In this document: positions 1-6,130 of the stretch, piece by piece
Layout of the letters: each line of letters starts with the position of its first letter
How positions within the stretch are numbered: the first letter of the stretch is position 1
Source: Bacteroidales bacterium UBA6360
GTDB taxonomy: Bacteria > Bacteroidota > Bacteroidia > Bacteroidales > UBA932
NCBI GenBank assembly: GCA_002440085.1
Contig: DJRM01000015.1
Span: forward strand, 1 to 8,151
Direction of reading: 5' to 3'
DNA length: 8,151 nt
Notes under the pieces: model-generated
Database searches by the model: none
Seen by the model: only the letters and a program-made list of their open reading frames with translations
Told to the model about the DNA's origin: nothing
Position numbers and translations under genes: made by a program

Positions 1-35
1 CGACCGACCTCGCGAAGAAGCCCGTAAAGTTCTGA
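1..35 (+). CDS. C-terminal tail of an upstream gene (partial, unidentified)
   Basis: The first bases probably encode the last residues of a gene that begins outside the window, ending TDLAKKPVKF and stopping at TGA 33-35. I chose this frame because nearly all its codons end in G or C, like those of rluD downstream. A competing frame stays open to a TGA at 86-88 that overlaps the rluD ATG (ATGA), and would read the 15-bp duplication as RTFDI twice, but its codons are much less GC-rich at the third position. Ten residues are too few to assign a family. In Bacteroidales a PASTA-domain protein gene often precedes rluD; that is background knowledge, not something visible here. Confidence 0.4.
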   Translation, partial: TDLAKKPVKF

Positions 36-46
36 CAAAATCAAGG

Positions 47-76
47 CGGACATTTGACATTCGGACATTTGACATT
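47..76. repeat. Perfect 15-bp tandem duplication upstream of rluD
   Basis: The unit CGGACATTTGACATT occurs at 47-61 and again, without mismatch or gap, at 62-76. Each unit is itself two near-copies of GACATT, so four GACATT words lie 7, 8 and 7 bp apart. The second copy ends 8 bp before the rluD ATG at 85. Each unit contains GACATTTG, one base from the Bacteroidota -7 element TAnnTTTG, but no well-spaced -33 TTTG is visible. Confidence 0.9.
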
Positions 77-84
77 CAGAAGAC

Positions 85-1194
85 ATGAGCATATTTGACG
101 ACGAACTACAAGAGGAATTCCTCGACGACACGGAGAGCACCTCGGACATCGACGGTTCAGAAGAGTCCGAAGGCTCGGAGGAAATGTTCGAGCACTACCG
201 CTTCGATGTCGACAAGGGGCAGACTCCCCTGCGCGTCGATAAGTACCTCGCCTCGCACATGGAATACACCTCCCGGCACCGCATTCAGCTGGCGATAAAG
301 TCGGAATATATCAGGGTGAACGGCAAGGTGGCGAAGGCCAACTGTATAGTGAAGCCGGGCGATGTGATTCAGTTCGTGATGCCCTACCAGAGACGCGGCC
401 TGGAGATTCTCCCTGAGGACATACCGCTCGACATCGTGTATGAGGACGACGACGTGCTGGTGATTAACAAGCCGGCCGGCATGGTCGTGCATCCGGGTCA
501 CGGGCATTTCAGCGGAACGCTCGTCAATGCCCTCGCCTGGCATCTGGGCATATCGCAGGGACCCGACGCGCAGGACGAGCGCATGGGCGTTCTGGTGCAC
601 CGCATCGACAAGGACACGTCCGGACTGCTCGTCGTGGCGAAAAACGACGAGGCGCAGCTGAACCTCGCCAAGCAGTTCTTCGTGCATTCAATTGAAAGAA
701 AGTATGTTGCGATTGTCTGGGGCAACATCCGCGAGGACGAGGGAACCATTGTCGGCAACATCGGCCGCGACCCTTCCGACCGAATGAAGTTCAGGGTTTT
801 CCCCGAGGGGAATCACGGCAAGCACGCCGTCACGCACTACCGCGTCATCGAGCGCTTCGGCTTCGTAACCGTCGTGGAGTGCATTCTCGAAACCGGACGT
901 ACGCATCAGATTCGCGTCCACATGAACTACATCGGCCACCCGCTCTTCAACGATGAGCGCTACGGCGGCTCCGAAATCCGCAAGGGCACGATTTACGCGA
1001 AATACACCCAGTTCATCCGCAACTGCTTCAGGATTCTCCCCCGTCAGGCCCTTCACGCCAAGACCCTCGGATTCGTCCATCCGCGCACTGGGGAGCTTGT
1101 GCGCTTCGACTCCCCTATCCCCGGGGATATGGCGGAGCTCATCGAGAAATGGAGGAAGTATTCACAGAATATGCCGCTGGAGGAGGAAGAATAA
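85..1194 (+). CDS. rluD: RluA-family 23S rRNA pseudouridine synthase (RluD-like)
   Basis: The enzyme isomerises uridine to pseudouridine in RNA; E. coli RluD modifies helix 69 of 23S rRNA (U1911, U1915, U1917), and that target is inferred here. The 369 residues show an acidic N-terminal extension (about 1-36), an S4 RNA-binding domain (about 49-98, LRVDKYLA to VNGK to KPGDVIQF), then the catalytic domain with DDVLVINKPAGMVVHP (122-137) and the signature HRIDKDTSG (172-180), in which D175 is the catalytic aspartate. ETGRTHQIRVHM further on is another family hallmark. I kept the ATG at 85 because acidic leaders of this kind are usual in Bacteroidales homologues; M34 is an alternative just before the S4 domain. 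The last 18 codons overlap the convergent gene at 1139-2176. Family assignment is secure; RluD rather than another RluA member is likely. Confidence 0.93.
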   Translation: MSIFDDELQEEFLDDTESTSDIDGSEESEGSEEMFEHYRFDVDKGQTPLRVDKYLASHMEYTSRHRIQLAIKSEYIRVNGKVAKANCIVKPGDVIQFVMPYQRRGLEILPEDIPLDIVYEDDDVLVINKPAGMVVHPGHGHFSGTLVNALAWHLGISQGPDAQDERMGVLVHRIDKDTSGLLVVAKNDEAQLNLAKQFFVHSIERKYVAIVWGNIREDEGTIVGNIGRDPSDRMKFRVFPEGNHGKHAVTHYRVIERFGFVTVVECILETGRTHQIRVHMNYIGHPLFNDERYGGSEIRKGTIYAKYTQFIRNCFRILPRQALHAKTLGFVHPRTGELVRFDSPIPGDMAELIEKWRKYSQNMPLEEEE

Positions 1195-2176
1195 ACTCAG
1201 ATATGGCCGCTTCGTCGAGGGTGAGGCGGTCGTATTCCTTTATGAGGCGGCCGTCGTCGAAAAGACAGACGAGAGGCATGGAACCGTTGGTGAGGGGAAT
1301 GAACTGGAGGGGATATATCCAGTGGAAAGGAAGATGAAGTCCCTCTCCGTATTTGTCGAAAAAGAGAGAAACAGGCTCGGACATATCGACATACTCCTGC
1401 ATGAAGAAGCAGAAAACGGAATCCTCGGGGATATTGTTGCGACGGATGATGCCTGCCATTTTCGCGGCGCAGTGGCGGCAGTGCTCGCAGTTGATGGAAT
1501 AGAAACAGACGGCCTTGCGTCCGGAACTTACTCCCGTGCTGTCGGCATATGGACGGAACTCGTTTACGTTCAATTCATTGGATTCGCCGCGAGTCCAGCG
1601 GAACCAGCAGTCCGGCGGATTTATTATCAGGATTGTCAGCGCCGCGACGAGTGAAATGACTCCGGCAACTGTTCCCTTGTGACGGTACAGCCATTTGTCA
1701 AATCGTTTCGCCCCTGTTCTTGAAGACTCACCTGCTTCGGGCACTCTGTCATCTGAGGCATCATCATGCCGTGCCGCGAACAGTTCGGTCGGGCGGCCCC
1801 ACGCAAAGGCAAGCACGGCCAAAGCCACGACATTCTTCACGAGAGACTGCTCGGGGTTCATCTCCACAAGGTTTCCGAAACAGTGGCAGGAGCCCTCGTC
1901 GCCGACGGCCATGCGCCAAATCAGGAATCCCGAAAAGCCGACAAGAAGCGCCGCCGTCACGGAGTTCACAAAGTTGTGCCACCAGCCGCTGATGAGCCCC
2001 AGTCCGAGAATCAGTTCCCCGATAATTACTGCCCGTGCCGCAAGCGAGCAAAGGTCGAACGTCGCGAAGCCGAAAGAGAAGATATAAAGTTCAAAGTCAT
2101 CGACGGAAACAAGCTTCAGAACCGCAGACACACAGAAAAACAGTCCCAAGAGTATTCTCAGGACTGTTGCAATCAC
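1139..2176 (-). CDS. MauE/DoxX-type membrane protein fused to a thioredoxin-like domain
   Basis: A predicted inner-membrane redox protein of 345 residues. The N-terminal part is a four-helix MauE/DoxX-like module: hydrophobic segments near 5-23, 46-65, 70-90 and 113-127, with the motif CHCFG at 97-101 between helices 3 and 4, typical of the MauE-like branch. A polar linker (129-167) leads to a fifth hydrophobic segment (169-187) and then a soluble, presumably periplasmic, thioredoxin-like domain. That domain has FYSINCEHCRHC at 225-236, giving a CxxC at 230-233 plus C236, and a probable cis-proline in SMPLV (P301). MauE-family proteins are linked to disulfide or redox maturation of envelope proteins; substrate and partner are unknown here. 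The start is GTG at 2174-2176, since no in-frame ATG lies nearby upstream. It follows the lipoprotein gene by 13 nt, so co-transcription is likely. The 3' end overlaps rluD by 56 bp in convergent orientation. Redox role is inferred. Confidence 0.82.
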   Translation of the reverse strand: MIATVLRILLGLFFCVSAVLKLVSVDDFELYIFSFGFATFDLCSLAARAVIIGELILGLGLISGWWHNFVNSVTAALLVGFSGFLIWRMAVGDEGSCHCFGNLVEMNPEQSLVKNVVALAVLAFAWGRPTELFAARHDDASDDRVPEAGESSRTGAKRFDKWLYRHKGTVAGVISLVAALTILIINPPDCWFRWTRGESNELNVNEFRPYADSTGVSSGRKAVCFYSINCEHCRHCAAKMAGIIRRNNIPEDSVFCFFMQEYVDMSEPVSLFFDKYGEGLHLPFHWIYPLQFIPLTNGSMPLVCLFDDGRLIKEYDRLTLDEAAISEFILPPPAAYSVNTSSISR

Positions 2177-2189
2177 TGTATGGAGTTTA

Positions 2190-2432
2190 TTACTCGTGAT
2201 AATTCTTGCACTTTACATCAACTACGCCGCTGAGGTCAATCTTTACGCCAGCGATGTCAAGGTCACTGCTCTTGAGTTCTGAACATTTCTTGTCATCTGG
2301 TCTGGTGAACGGCTCTGTTTCCTGCTCTTTGATGATTTTTGTTTCATAAGTGCAGATACATTTGTCTGACTTGCATGAAGCCACTGAAAGCATTGCAACG
2401 AGTGCAAGCGCAGCGAAAAATACCTTCTTCAT
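2190..2432 (-). CDS. Small cysteine-rich lipoprotein, function unknown
   Basis: An 80-residue predicted lipoprotein. A basic start (MKK) and hydrophobic stretch (residues 4-18) end in a lipobox VASC, so C20 would be lipidated and the mature part is about 61 residues. The mature part holds four further cysteines, C25 and C27 (a CxC in KCICTY), C50 (KKCSEL) and C75 (VKCK), enough for two disulfides. The pattern CxCTY, KKCS(E/D)L, VxCK resembles small uncharacterised lipoproteins I associate with Bacteroidales; I cannot confirm this without a search. Codon use has fewer G/C third positions than rluD or serS, which may reflect short length or recent gain. The gene lies 13 nt upstream of the MauE/thioredoxin gene and behind a terminator, so the two probably form one operon. 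A substrate, partner or simple neighbour of that redox protein are all possible. Confidence 0.75.
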   Translation of the reverse strand: MKKVFFAALALVAMLSVASCKSDKCICTYETKIIKEQETEPFTRPDDKKCSELKSSDLDIAGVKIDLSGVVDVKCKNYHE

Positions 2433-2512
2433 AATTTACTGAATATTAAATTGTTAATGTATTAAATTATCACAATCATCCTCGCACCCGAAAGCGCGAC
2501 CATAATAAGATG

Positions 2513-2520
2513 CAAATTTA
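2513..2520 (-). promoter_or_regulatory. Candidate Bacteroidota -7 box for the lipoprotein operon
   Basis: Read on the - strand this is TAAATTTG, a perfect match to TAnnTTTG, about 80 bp upstream of the lipoprotein ATG and just past the terminator of the preceding gene. A TTTG lies upstream at 2536-2539, but the spacer is only 15 nt against the usual 19-21. The position is right and the -33 part is weak. Confidence 0.4.
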
Positions 2521-2530
2521 GCCAATATGT

Positions 2531-2581
2531 GACAACAAAAGAAAAGCCTCCGTGCAAAATTACTTACACAAAGGCCTTTTC
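2531..2581 (-). terminator. Hairpin terminator downstream of the outer-membrane barrel gene
   Basis: GAAAAG-CCT at 2541-2549 pairs with AGG-C(C)-TTTTC at 2572-2581, with one bulged C. A 2x2 internal loop and a further GTG/CAC stem follow (2552-2554 with 2567-2569), closing a 12-nt loop. On the - strand the hairpin is followed by a U-rich run, TTTTGTTGTC (2540-2531). It lies 119 bp past the stop of the 990-aa gene and upstream of the lipoprotein promoter candidate. The A/T ends of the stem would let it work in both directions, but no + strand gene reads into it. Confidence 0.65.
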
Positions 2582-2699
2582 AACTTACATTTTAACCTTT
2601 CATAAATCTGACAAGTCTCACAGGAACCGCACCGGAGGCGCGAAATACCCCCCCAACAGGGGGCGCAGCCGATAGCCTGACTGAGGTCTCATCACGGGC
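2582..2699. other. Non-coding 3' region of the outer-membrane gene
   Basis: No credible gene is present in this stretch between the barrel gene stop and its terminator. The only structure I see is a run of seven C at 2648-2654, of which five can pair with GGGGG at 2659-2663 around the loop AACA. No U-tract follows on either strand, so I do not call it a terminator. It could be a stabilising 3' UTR hairpin or chance. Confidence 0.4.
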
Positions 2700-5672
2700 T
2701 TACCTGCCCGGAGGCGGGCCCATAGGACCGCCCGGTCCGCGACGACGTCCCTTGTTTGCATTGTCAAAATTGCCGAAACGGTAGGTGAGCGAAAGGATGA
2801 CGTAGCGTCCGAGAGTGTTGTTGCGCACCTCCTGATGGTAGTTGGACTCGTCCGTCACAGAAAGGTTCTTCGACTGGTTCAGGATGTCATAGGCCTTGAG
2901 TGCGATGGTAAACTTCTTCTTGTAGAACAGCTGGGTAATCTCGGCGTTCCAGATGAATTCGTCGGACTGCGGGGTCGTGTAGCCGTTGTACCAGTTGTAG
3001 TCCAGCTGCGAGATGAGGTTCATCCCCCAAGGCAGAGTCCAGTTCACGGAGCCGTTGACCTTGTTGTTGAACGTCGCTTTGGTCGCAGCCGAGGCTATCG
3101 TGTACCAGGACTTTGAAATCCTCGTCCTGCCTCCGAGAGTAAGTTCCACGAAATCGTCCCTGTAGGTAAAGCGCAGACGCTCAGTGAAATTCATGCTCTG
3201 CGTCCTGTTAGTGGTGAAGTCATCGGCGAACGCTGAAAGGTCCGTGCCGTAGTCGCTGTGGAACTTGTCATAGTCAAACTCGGCCGTCTCGCTGTTGTTG
3301 TTGTAGTACTCACTGGCCTTTTTCGAGAATGCCAAAGTTCCGATATATGAGGTCGTCTGCGAATACTTCGCATAGGTCATCGAAAACATCGAGAAGTTCG
3401 ACTTTCCGAAAGGAATGTTCGTCATCACCCTCGCATCGAAGTTGCCCGTCCCCCTGGTGTTCACCGGAATATTGTACTTGACGCTGTTGTCGTCATACCA
3501 CGTCGCGCTCGTAATCGCGTCCTGCACATAGTTCCCGCCGAAAAATCCGTTCACCGAGATGAAGTTCTTCTTGTTCGAGTAGCGGAACATCCCCCTGAGC
3601 CTGTGGCTGAAATACGGGTTCAGATAGGGGTTACCGAGCGAGATGTTCACTGGGTCGGTGTTGTCCGGCACAGGCATGAGCTGAGAAGTCGAAGGCTGCG
3701 AGGAACTTCCGAAATAGAAGAAGCGCACGTTCGCGTTCTCTGACATATCGTAGCTGAACGATGCCTGCGGAGACCATTTCACGACATTGCTCTCGAACTT
3801 CTCCCCGTTAGTGACATTCTTCGTAAGCGTCGGATTCGCCGATACTCCGAGCTGCGCACGAATCTTGTCCTTCTGCCACATGAGGTTGGCCCCGGCGGTG
3901 TGATTCTGCCCGACGTTGGTAATGTCATTGGAATATATTTCGTTAAACTTCTCTCCTTCAGAAATATACACAACATCTTCAAATTTCGACGGAGCAGTGA
4001 TACTTCCGCTGTCATATGTATTCTTCACCGAAGTGTTCTTGTTCCATCCGTAGGAATAGTTCGCTTCAAGATAGAAGTTCTTTCCGAGAGGTTCGGTATA
4101 TACAAGCCTTGAGTTTACGGAATACGAGTTTGAGTTCCTGTCGATCCGCTGGTTGACGGTCACGGGAGACTCGCCGAAAGTCTGAGTGAGAGACTGGTTG
4201 AAACCGTCGAGCTCGTTTCCGCTGAAGCTGTAGCGGGTGTGCAGGGAAATGGTCCTGCCCGGCTTGCCGAGCTTCTGACGGAAGAGCAGGAAGCCCTCGG
4301 TCGTCCAGTTCGTGTTGTCTCCTGTATTAAGAGTCGTACCATTGTTGGTCGGAGTGAATTCGCTGCCGTCTCCCGCGTCTTTGCTTATGTTATAATCCGA
4401 GTATTCATCATAGTGCCCCTTTCCGAAGTTGACCCGAGGCTCGAAGAGAATTGAAGTGTTCTCCGAAAACTTATGCTCAAGGCGAACTCCGAAACGGTGC
4501 CCATCAGTCTTCGTTGTGCTGTAGCCGTTGTTGTCCGTGACGATGCTGCTGCCGTCATCTAGATAGTTCGTCAGCTTGCTGTCCTCGGTGACGTACTTGT
4601 TGCTGCCGTTGTAGAGGTAGTTCCCGGCAAGGTCCATGTTCCCGTCAAGAAGGGTGAACGCTCCGTTCAGACCGCCCATCCACGAGGTCGTGATGCCGTT
4701 CCCACGTCCCCAGCCGCCCTGACCGCGGCCCATTCCACCGCCGCCTCCGCGCATATTGCCCATCATCGAGCCTGCAAGGTCGTTGAACCCACGGTTGTTG
4801 GTGTTATTCCCGTTGAGGATGAGGCTGATCTGGCTCTTGTCGGTGAAACGCCCGACCATGGCAGCGCCCTGATAGCGCCAGTCGTTCATGTCATTGTTGG
4901 CGCTCGGCACGTCATGTCCGCCGCCGGCCATTATGTTGCCGAACCAGCCCTGCATCATACCAGGCTGTATGGAAAGGTCGATGACCGTCTCCTCATTGCC
5001 GTCGTCAATGCCCGTGAACATGGCCTGGTCGGATTTCTTCTCGACGACCTTCACTTTCTGGATTATCTTCGCGGGAATGTTCTTAGACGCGAGCGACGGG
5101 TCGTCGAGGAAGAACGTCTTGCCGTCGATGGTTATCTTCGAGATTGTCTGCCCGTTGGCGGTTATCGAACCGTCCTCCGAAACCTCGACACCGGGAAGCT
5201 TCTTGAGAAGTTCCTCAAGCATGTCGTTGTCCGAGGTCTTGAACGAAGAGGCGTTGTACTCGATGGTGTCCTTCTTCACGACAATCGGGTTCCCCACAGC
5301 CGTAACTTTCGCCGCATCAAGCACCTCTATATCTTCAGACATCTTCACGTCACCCAAATCGACGCTCTTCTCCACGACCATGTCCTTCTCGAAGCTCTTG
5401 TAGCCCATAATCTCCGCTCTGAGGTGATACTCCCCCTTCGCGACCTTGGCGATGGAAGCCGCGCCCTGCGCATCCGTAAGGACATAATACTTGGCCTCCT
5501 TGGCCCCCTTGACCGTCAATGATACCGTCGCGAACGGCACCGGTTCCCCGCTCTTCTCATCCACAAGCTTCAGCTTCACCGTGACTCCCGACTGAGCCGC
5601 CGCCGGCAAAGCGGCGAAAATGACAGCCACGGTCAGCCCGACTACACATAATAACCTTTTAACCAAATTCAT
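2700..5672 (-). CDS. Outer-membrane beta-barrel protein, TonB-dependent-receptor-like, with N-terminal carboxypeptidase-regulatory-like domain
   Basis: A predicted outer-membrane protein of 990 residues. I start it at ATG 5670-5672; a TTG six bases upstream is in frame but unnecessary. A signal peptide (1-26, ending LPAAA) precedes a carboxypeptidase-regulatory-like beta-sandwich (about 30-110), a plug-like region (about 115-235, with KKDTIEYNASSFKT, LLKKLPGVEV and TGIDDGNEETVIDL) and a long barrel rich in aromatic and Asn/Thr strands. This order matches the Bacteroidota 'outer membrane beta-barrel' family related to TonB-dependent receptors. Two oddities are a Gly/Arg/Met-rich insertion in an early barrel loop (about 302-326) and, after the last strand (LSLTYRFGNF), a 21-residue tail ending GRRRGPGGPMGPPPGR. 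No SusD-like lipoprotein, FecR or sigma factor is adjacent, so a SusC role is not supported. Substrate is unknown; uptake or surface scaffolding are both possible. It appears monocistronic, with a terminator downstream. Confidence 0.85.
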   Translation of the reverse strand: MNLVKRLLCVVGLTVAVIFAALPAAAQSGVTVKLKLVDEKSGEPVPFATVSLTVKGAKEAKYYVLTDAQGAASIAKVAKGEYHLRAEIMGYKSFEKDMVVEKSVDLGDVKMSEDIEVLDAAKVTAVGNPIVVKKDTIEYNASSFKTSDNDMLEELLKKLPGVEVSEDGSITANGQTISKITIDGKTFFLDDPSLASKNIPAKIIQKVKVVEKKSDQAMFTGIDDGNEETVIDLSIQPGMMQGWFGNIMAGGGHDVPSANNDMNDWRYQGAAMVGRFTDKSQISLILNGNNTNNRGFNDLAGSMMGNMRGGGGGMGRGQGGWGRGNGITTSWMGGLNGAFTLLDGNMDLAGNYLYNGSNKYVTEDSKLTNYLDDGSSIVTDNNGYSTTKTDGHRFGVRLEHKFSENTSILFEPRVNFGKGHYDEYSDYNISKDAGDGSEFTPTNNGTTLNTGDNTNWTTEGFLLFRQKLGKPGRTISLHTRYSFSGNELDGFNQSLTQTFGESPVTVNQRIDRNSNSYSVNSRLVYTEPLGKNFYLEANYSYGWNKNTSVKNTYDSGSITAPSKFEDVVYISEGEKFNEIYSNDITNVGQNHTAGANLMWQKDKIRAQLGVSANPTLTKNVTNGEKFESNVVKWSPQASFSYDMSENANVRFFYFGSSSQPSTSQLMPVPDNTDPVNISLGNPYLNPYFSHRLRGMFRYSNKKNFISVNGFFGGNYVQDAITSATWYDDNSVKYNIPVNTRGTGNFDARVMTNIPFGKSNFSMFSMTYAKYSQTTSYIGTLAFSKKASEYYNNNSETAEFDYDKFHSDYGTDLSAFADDFTTNRTQSMNFTERLRFTYRDDFVELTLGGRTRISKSWYTIASAATKATFNNKVNGSVNWTLPWGMNLISQLDYNWYNGYTTPQSDEFIWNAEITQLFYKKKFTIALKAYDILNQSKNLSVTDESNYHQEVRNNTLGRYVILSLTYRFGNFDNANKGRRRGPGGPMGPPPGR

Positions 5673-5818
5673 AATCAATTCTCTTTCAGAAGATAAATAT
5701 ATATTTCTACAAAAACCGAGTATTTAGACAAGCCGGAACCACCAAAGATTAACAGCCATATCCACCATTTAGAAACATGAAAAAAATAAACTGCTTCAGA
5801 TTTGTCTTTTATTTTCGA

Positions 5819-5946
5819 GGACAGGTTTCTTTTGGAAGAGGGAGTGTACTGGAGGTACATGACCGATGAGAAAAGAAAGATAGACCGAAAAGAACGAAAA
5901 AGATGATGCAGGTTATTTTTTGAAGGTTTCTTAATCCCACCTGTCC
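5819..5946. repeat. 128-bp segment bounded by 8-bp inverted repeats
   Basis: GGACAGGT (5819-5826) and ACCTGTCC (5939-5946) are perfect inverted repeats. Just inside the left end and near the right end, AGGTTTCTT recurs in direct orientation (5823-5831 and 5924-5932). The interior contains a small hairpin (TGTAC 5845-5849, loop TGGAG, GTACA 5855-5859) and a purine-rich run on the + strand (about 5868-5903). I see no target-site duplication outside the ends and no transposase. It could be a small mobile-element relic, a structured leader RNA, or chance pairing. Confidence 0.45.
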
Positions 5947-5963
5947 AGAAAACTCAGGTAAAC

Positions 5964-5985
5964 AGCCTGTAGGCTTCAGGAAGCC
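5964..5985. repeat. Two overlapping palindromes sharing GGCT
   Basis: AGCCT-GT-AGGCT (5964-5975) and GGCTTC-AG-GAAGCC (5972-5985) are both perfect inverted repeats and share the bases 5972-5975, so only one can form at a time in RNA. The word GAAGCC occurs again in each of the two direct repeats at 6039-6091. Confidence 0.6.
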
Positions 5986-6038
5986 GGAGACGGGAAACCA
6001 GACGCAATTTTTTCATGAGCGGAGGATTCCCGCCTCCG

Positions 6039-6091
6039 GCGTGAAGCCGTAAATTTTGAATAAATCCACGAAATCCAGCGTGAAGCCGTAA
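6039..6091. repeat. Direct repeat GCGTGAAGCCGTAA, two copies 39 bp apart
   Basis: The 14-mer lies at 6039-6052 and 6078-6091. Similarity continues past it: TTTTGAATAAATCC after copy one, GATCTGAAACAACCC after copy two. A more diverged third tail, GTAAAATCTGAATAAACTC, starts at 6114 and runs into the ruvC stop codon. The period changes from 39 to 26 bp, so this is a degenerate short array rather than a regular tandem repeat. Confidence 0.7.
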
Positions 6092-6130
6092 GATCTGAAA
6101 CAACCCCTCCAAAGTAAAATCTGAATAAAC

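Larger units (their letters stand above)
5673..6130. other. Repeat-rich intergenic region upstream of the outer-membrane gene
   Basis: This 458-bp gap between ruvC and the barrel gene holds no gene I can support. It is AT-rich near the barrel gene and contains an inverted-repeat-bounded segment (5819-5946), overlapping palindromes (5964-5985), a 6-bp hairpin (6020-6025 with 6033-6038) and 39-bp-spaced direct repeats (6039-6091). I found no good TAnnTTTG promoter for the barrel gene; AATCTTTG at 5743-5750 on the - strand is one base off and lacks a -33. A 61-codon open frame (5675-5860, - strand) with a hydrophobic stretch WWIWLLIFGG overlaps the barrel gene's TTG/ATG area. I judge it probably spurious or a decayed remnant. 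Confidence 0.6.

Noticed and set aside
953..1654. Long + strand open frame over the end of rluD and the MauE-thioredoxin gene
   Set aside because: It is antisense to a well-supported protein with clear membrane and redox motifs, and its translation shows no domain.
1766..2233. + strand open frame of 155 codons
   Set aside because: It is antisense to the MauE/DoxX module and the lipoprotein; composition is an arginine-rich shadow of the real frame.
4914..5522. + strand open frame of 202 codons, with an overlapping 171-codon frame
   Set aside because: Both are antisense to the signal, regulatory-like and plug regions of the outer-membrane protein, a common shadow effect at high GC content.
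2700..5672. SusC of a glycan utilisation locus
   Set aside because: No SusD-like lipoprotein, glycosidase or regulator is adjacent, and the barrel wording fits the general outer-membrane beta-barrel family better.
5676..5678. TTG as the start of the outer-membrane protein
   Set aside because: An ATG two codons downstream (5670-5672) starts a normal signal peptide, so the rarer TTG is unnecessary.
5675..5860. 61-codon - strand frame as a genuine gene
   Set aside because: No family is recognisable, its composition is AT-driven and its end overlaps the barrel gene's start. Reported as an observation, not annotated as a gene.
6020..6038. Rho-independent terminator for ruvC (CGGAGG/CCTCCG hairpin)
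   Set aside because: On the ruvC strand the 6-bp stem is followed by GCTCATGAAAAAA, with no U-tract.
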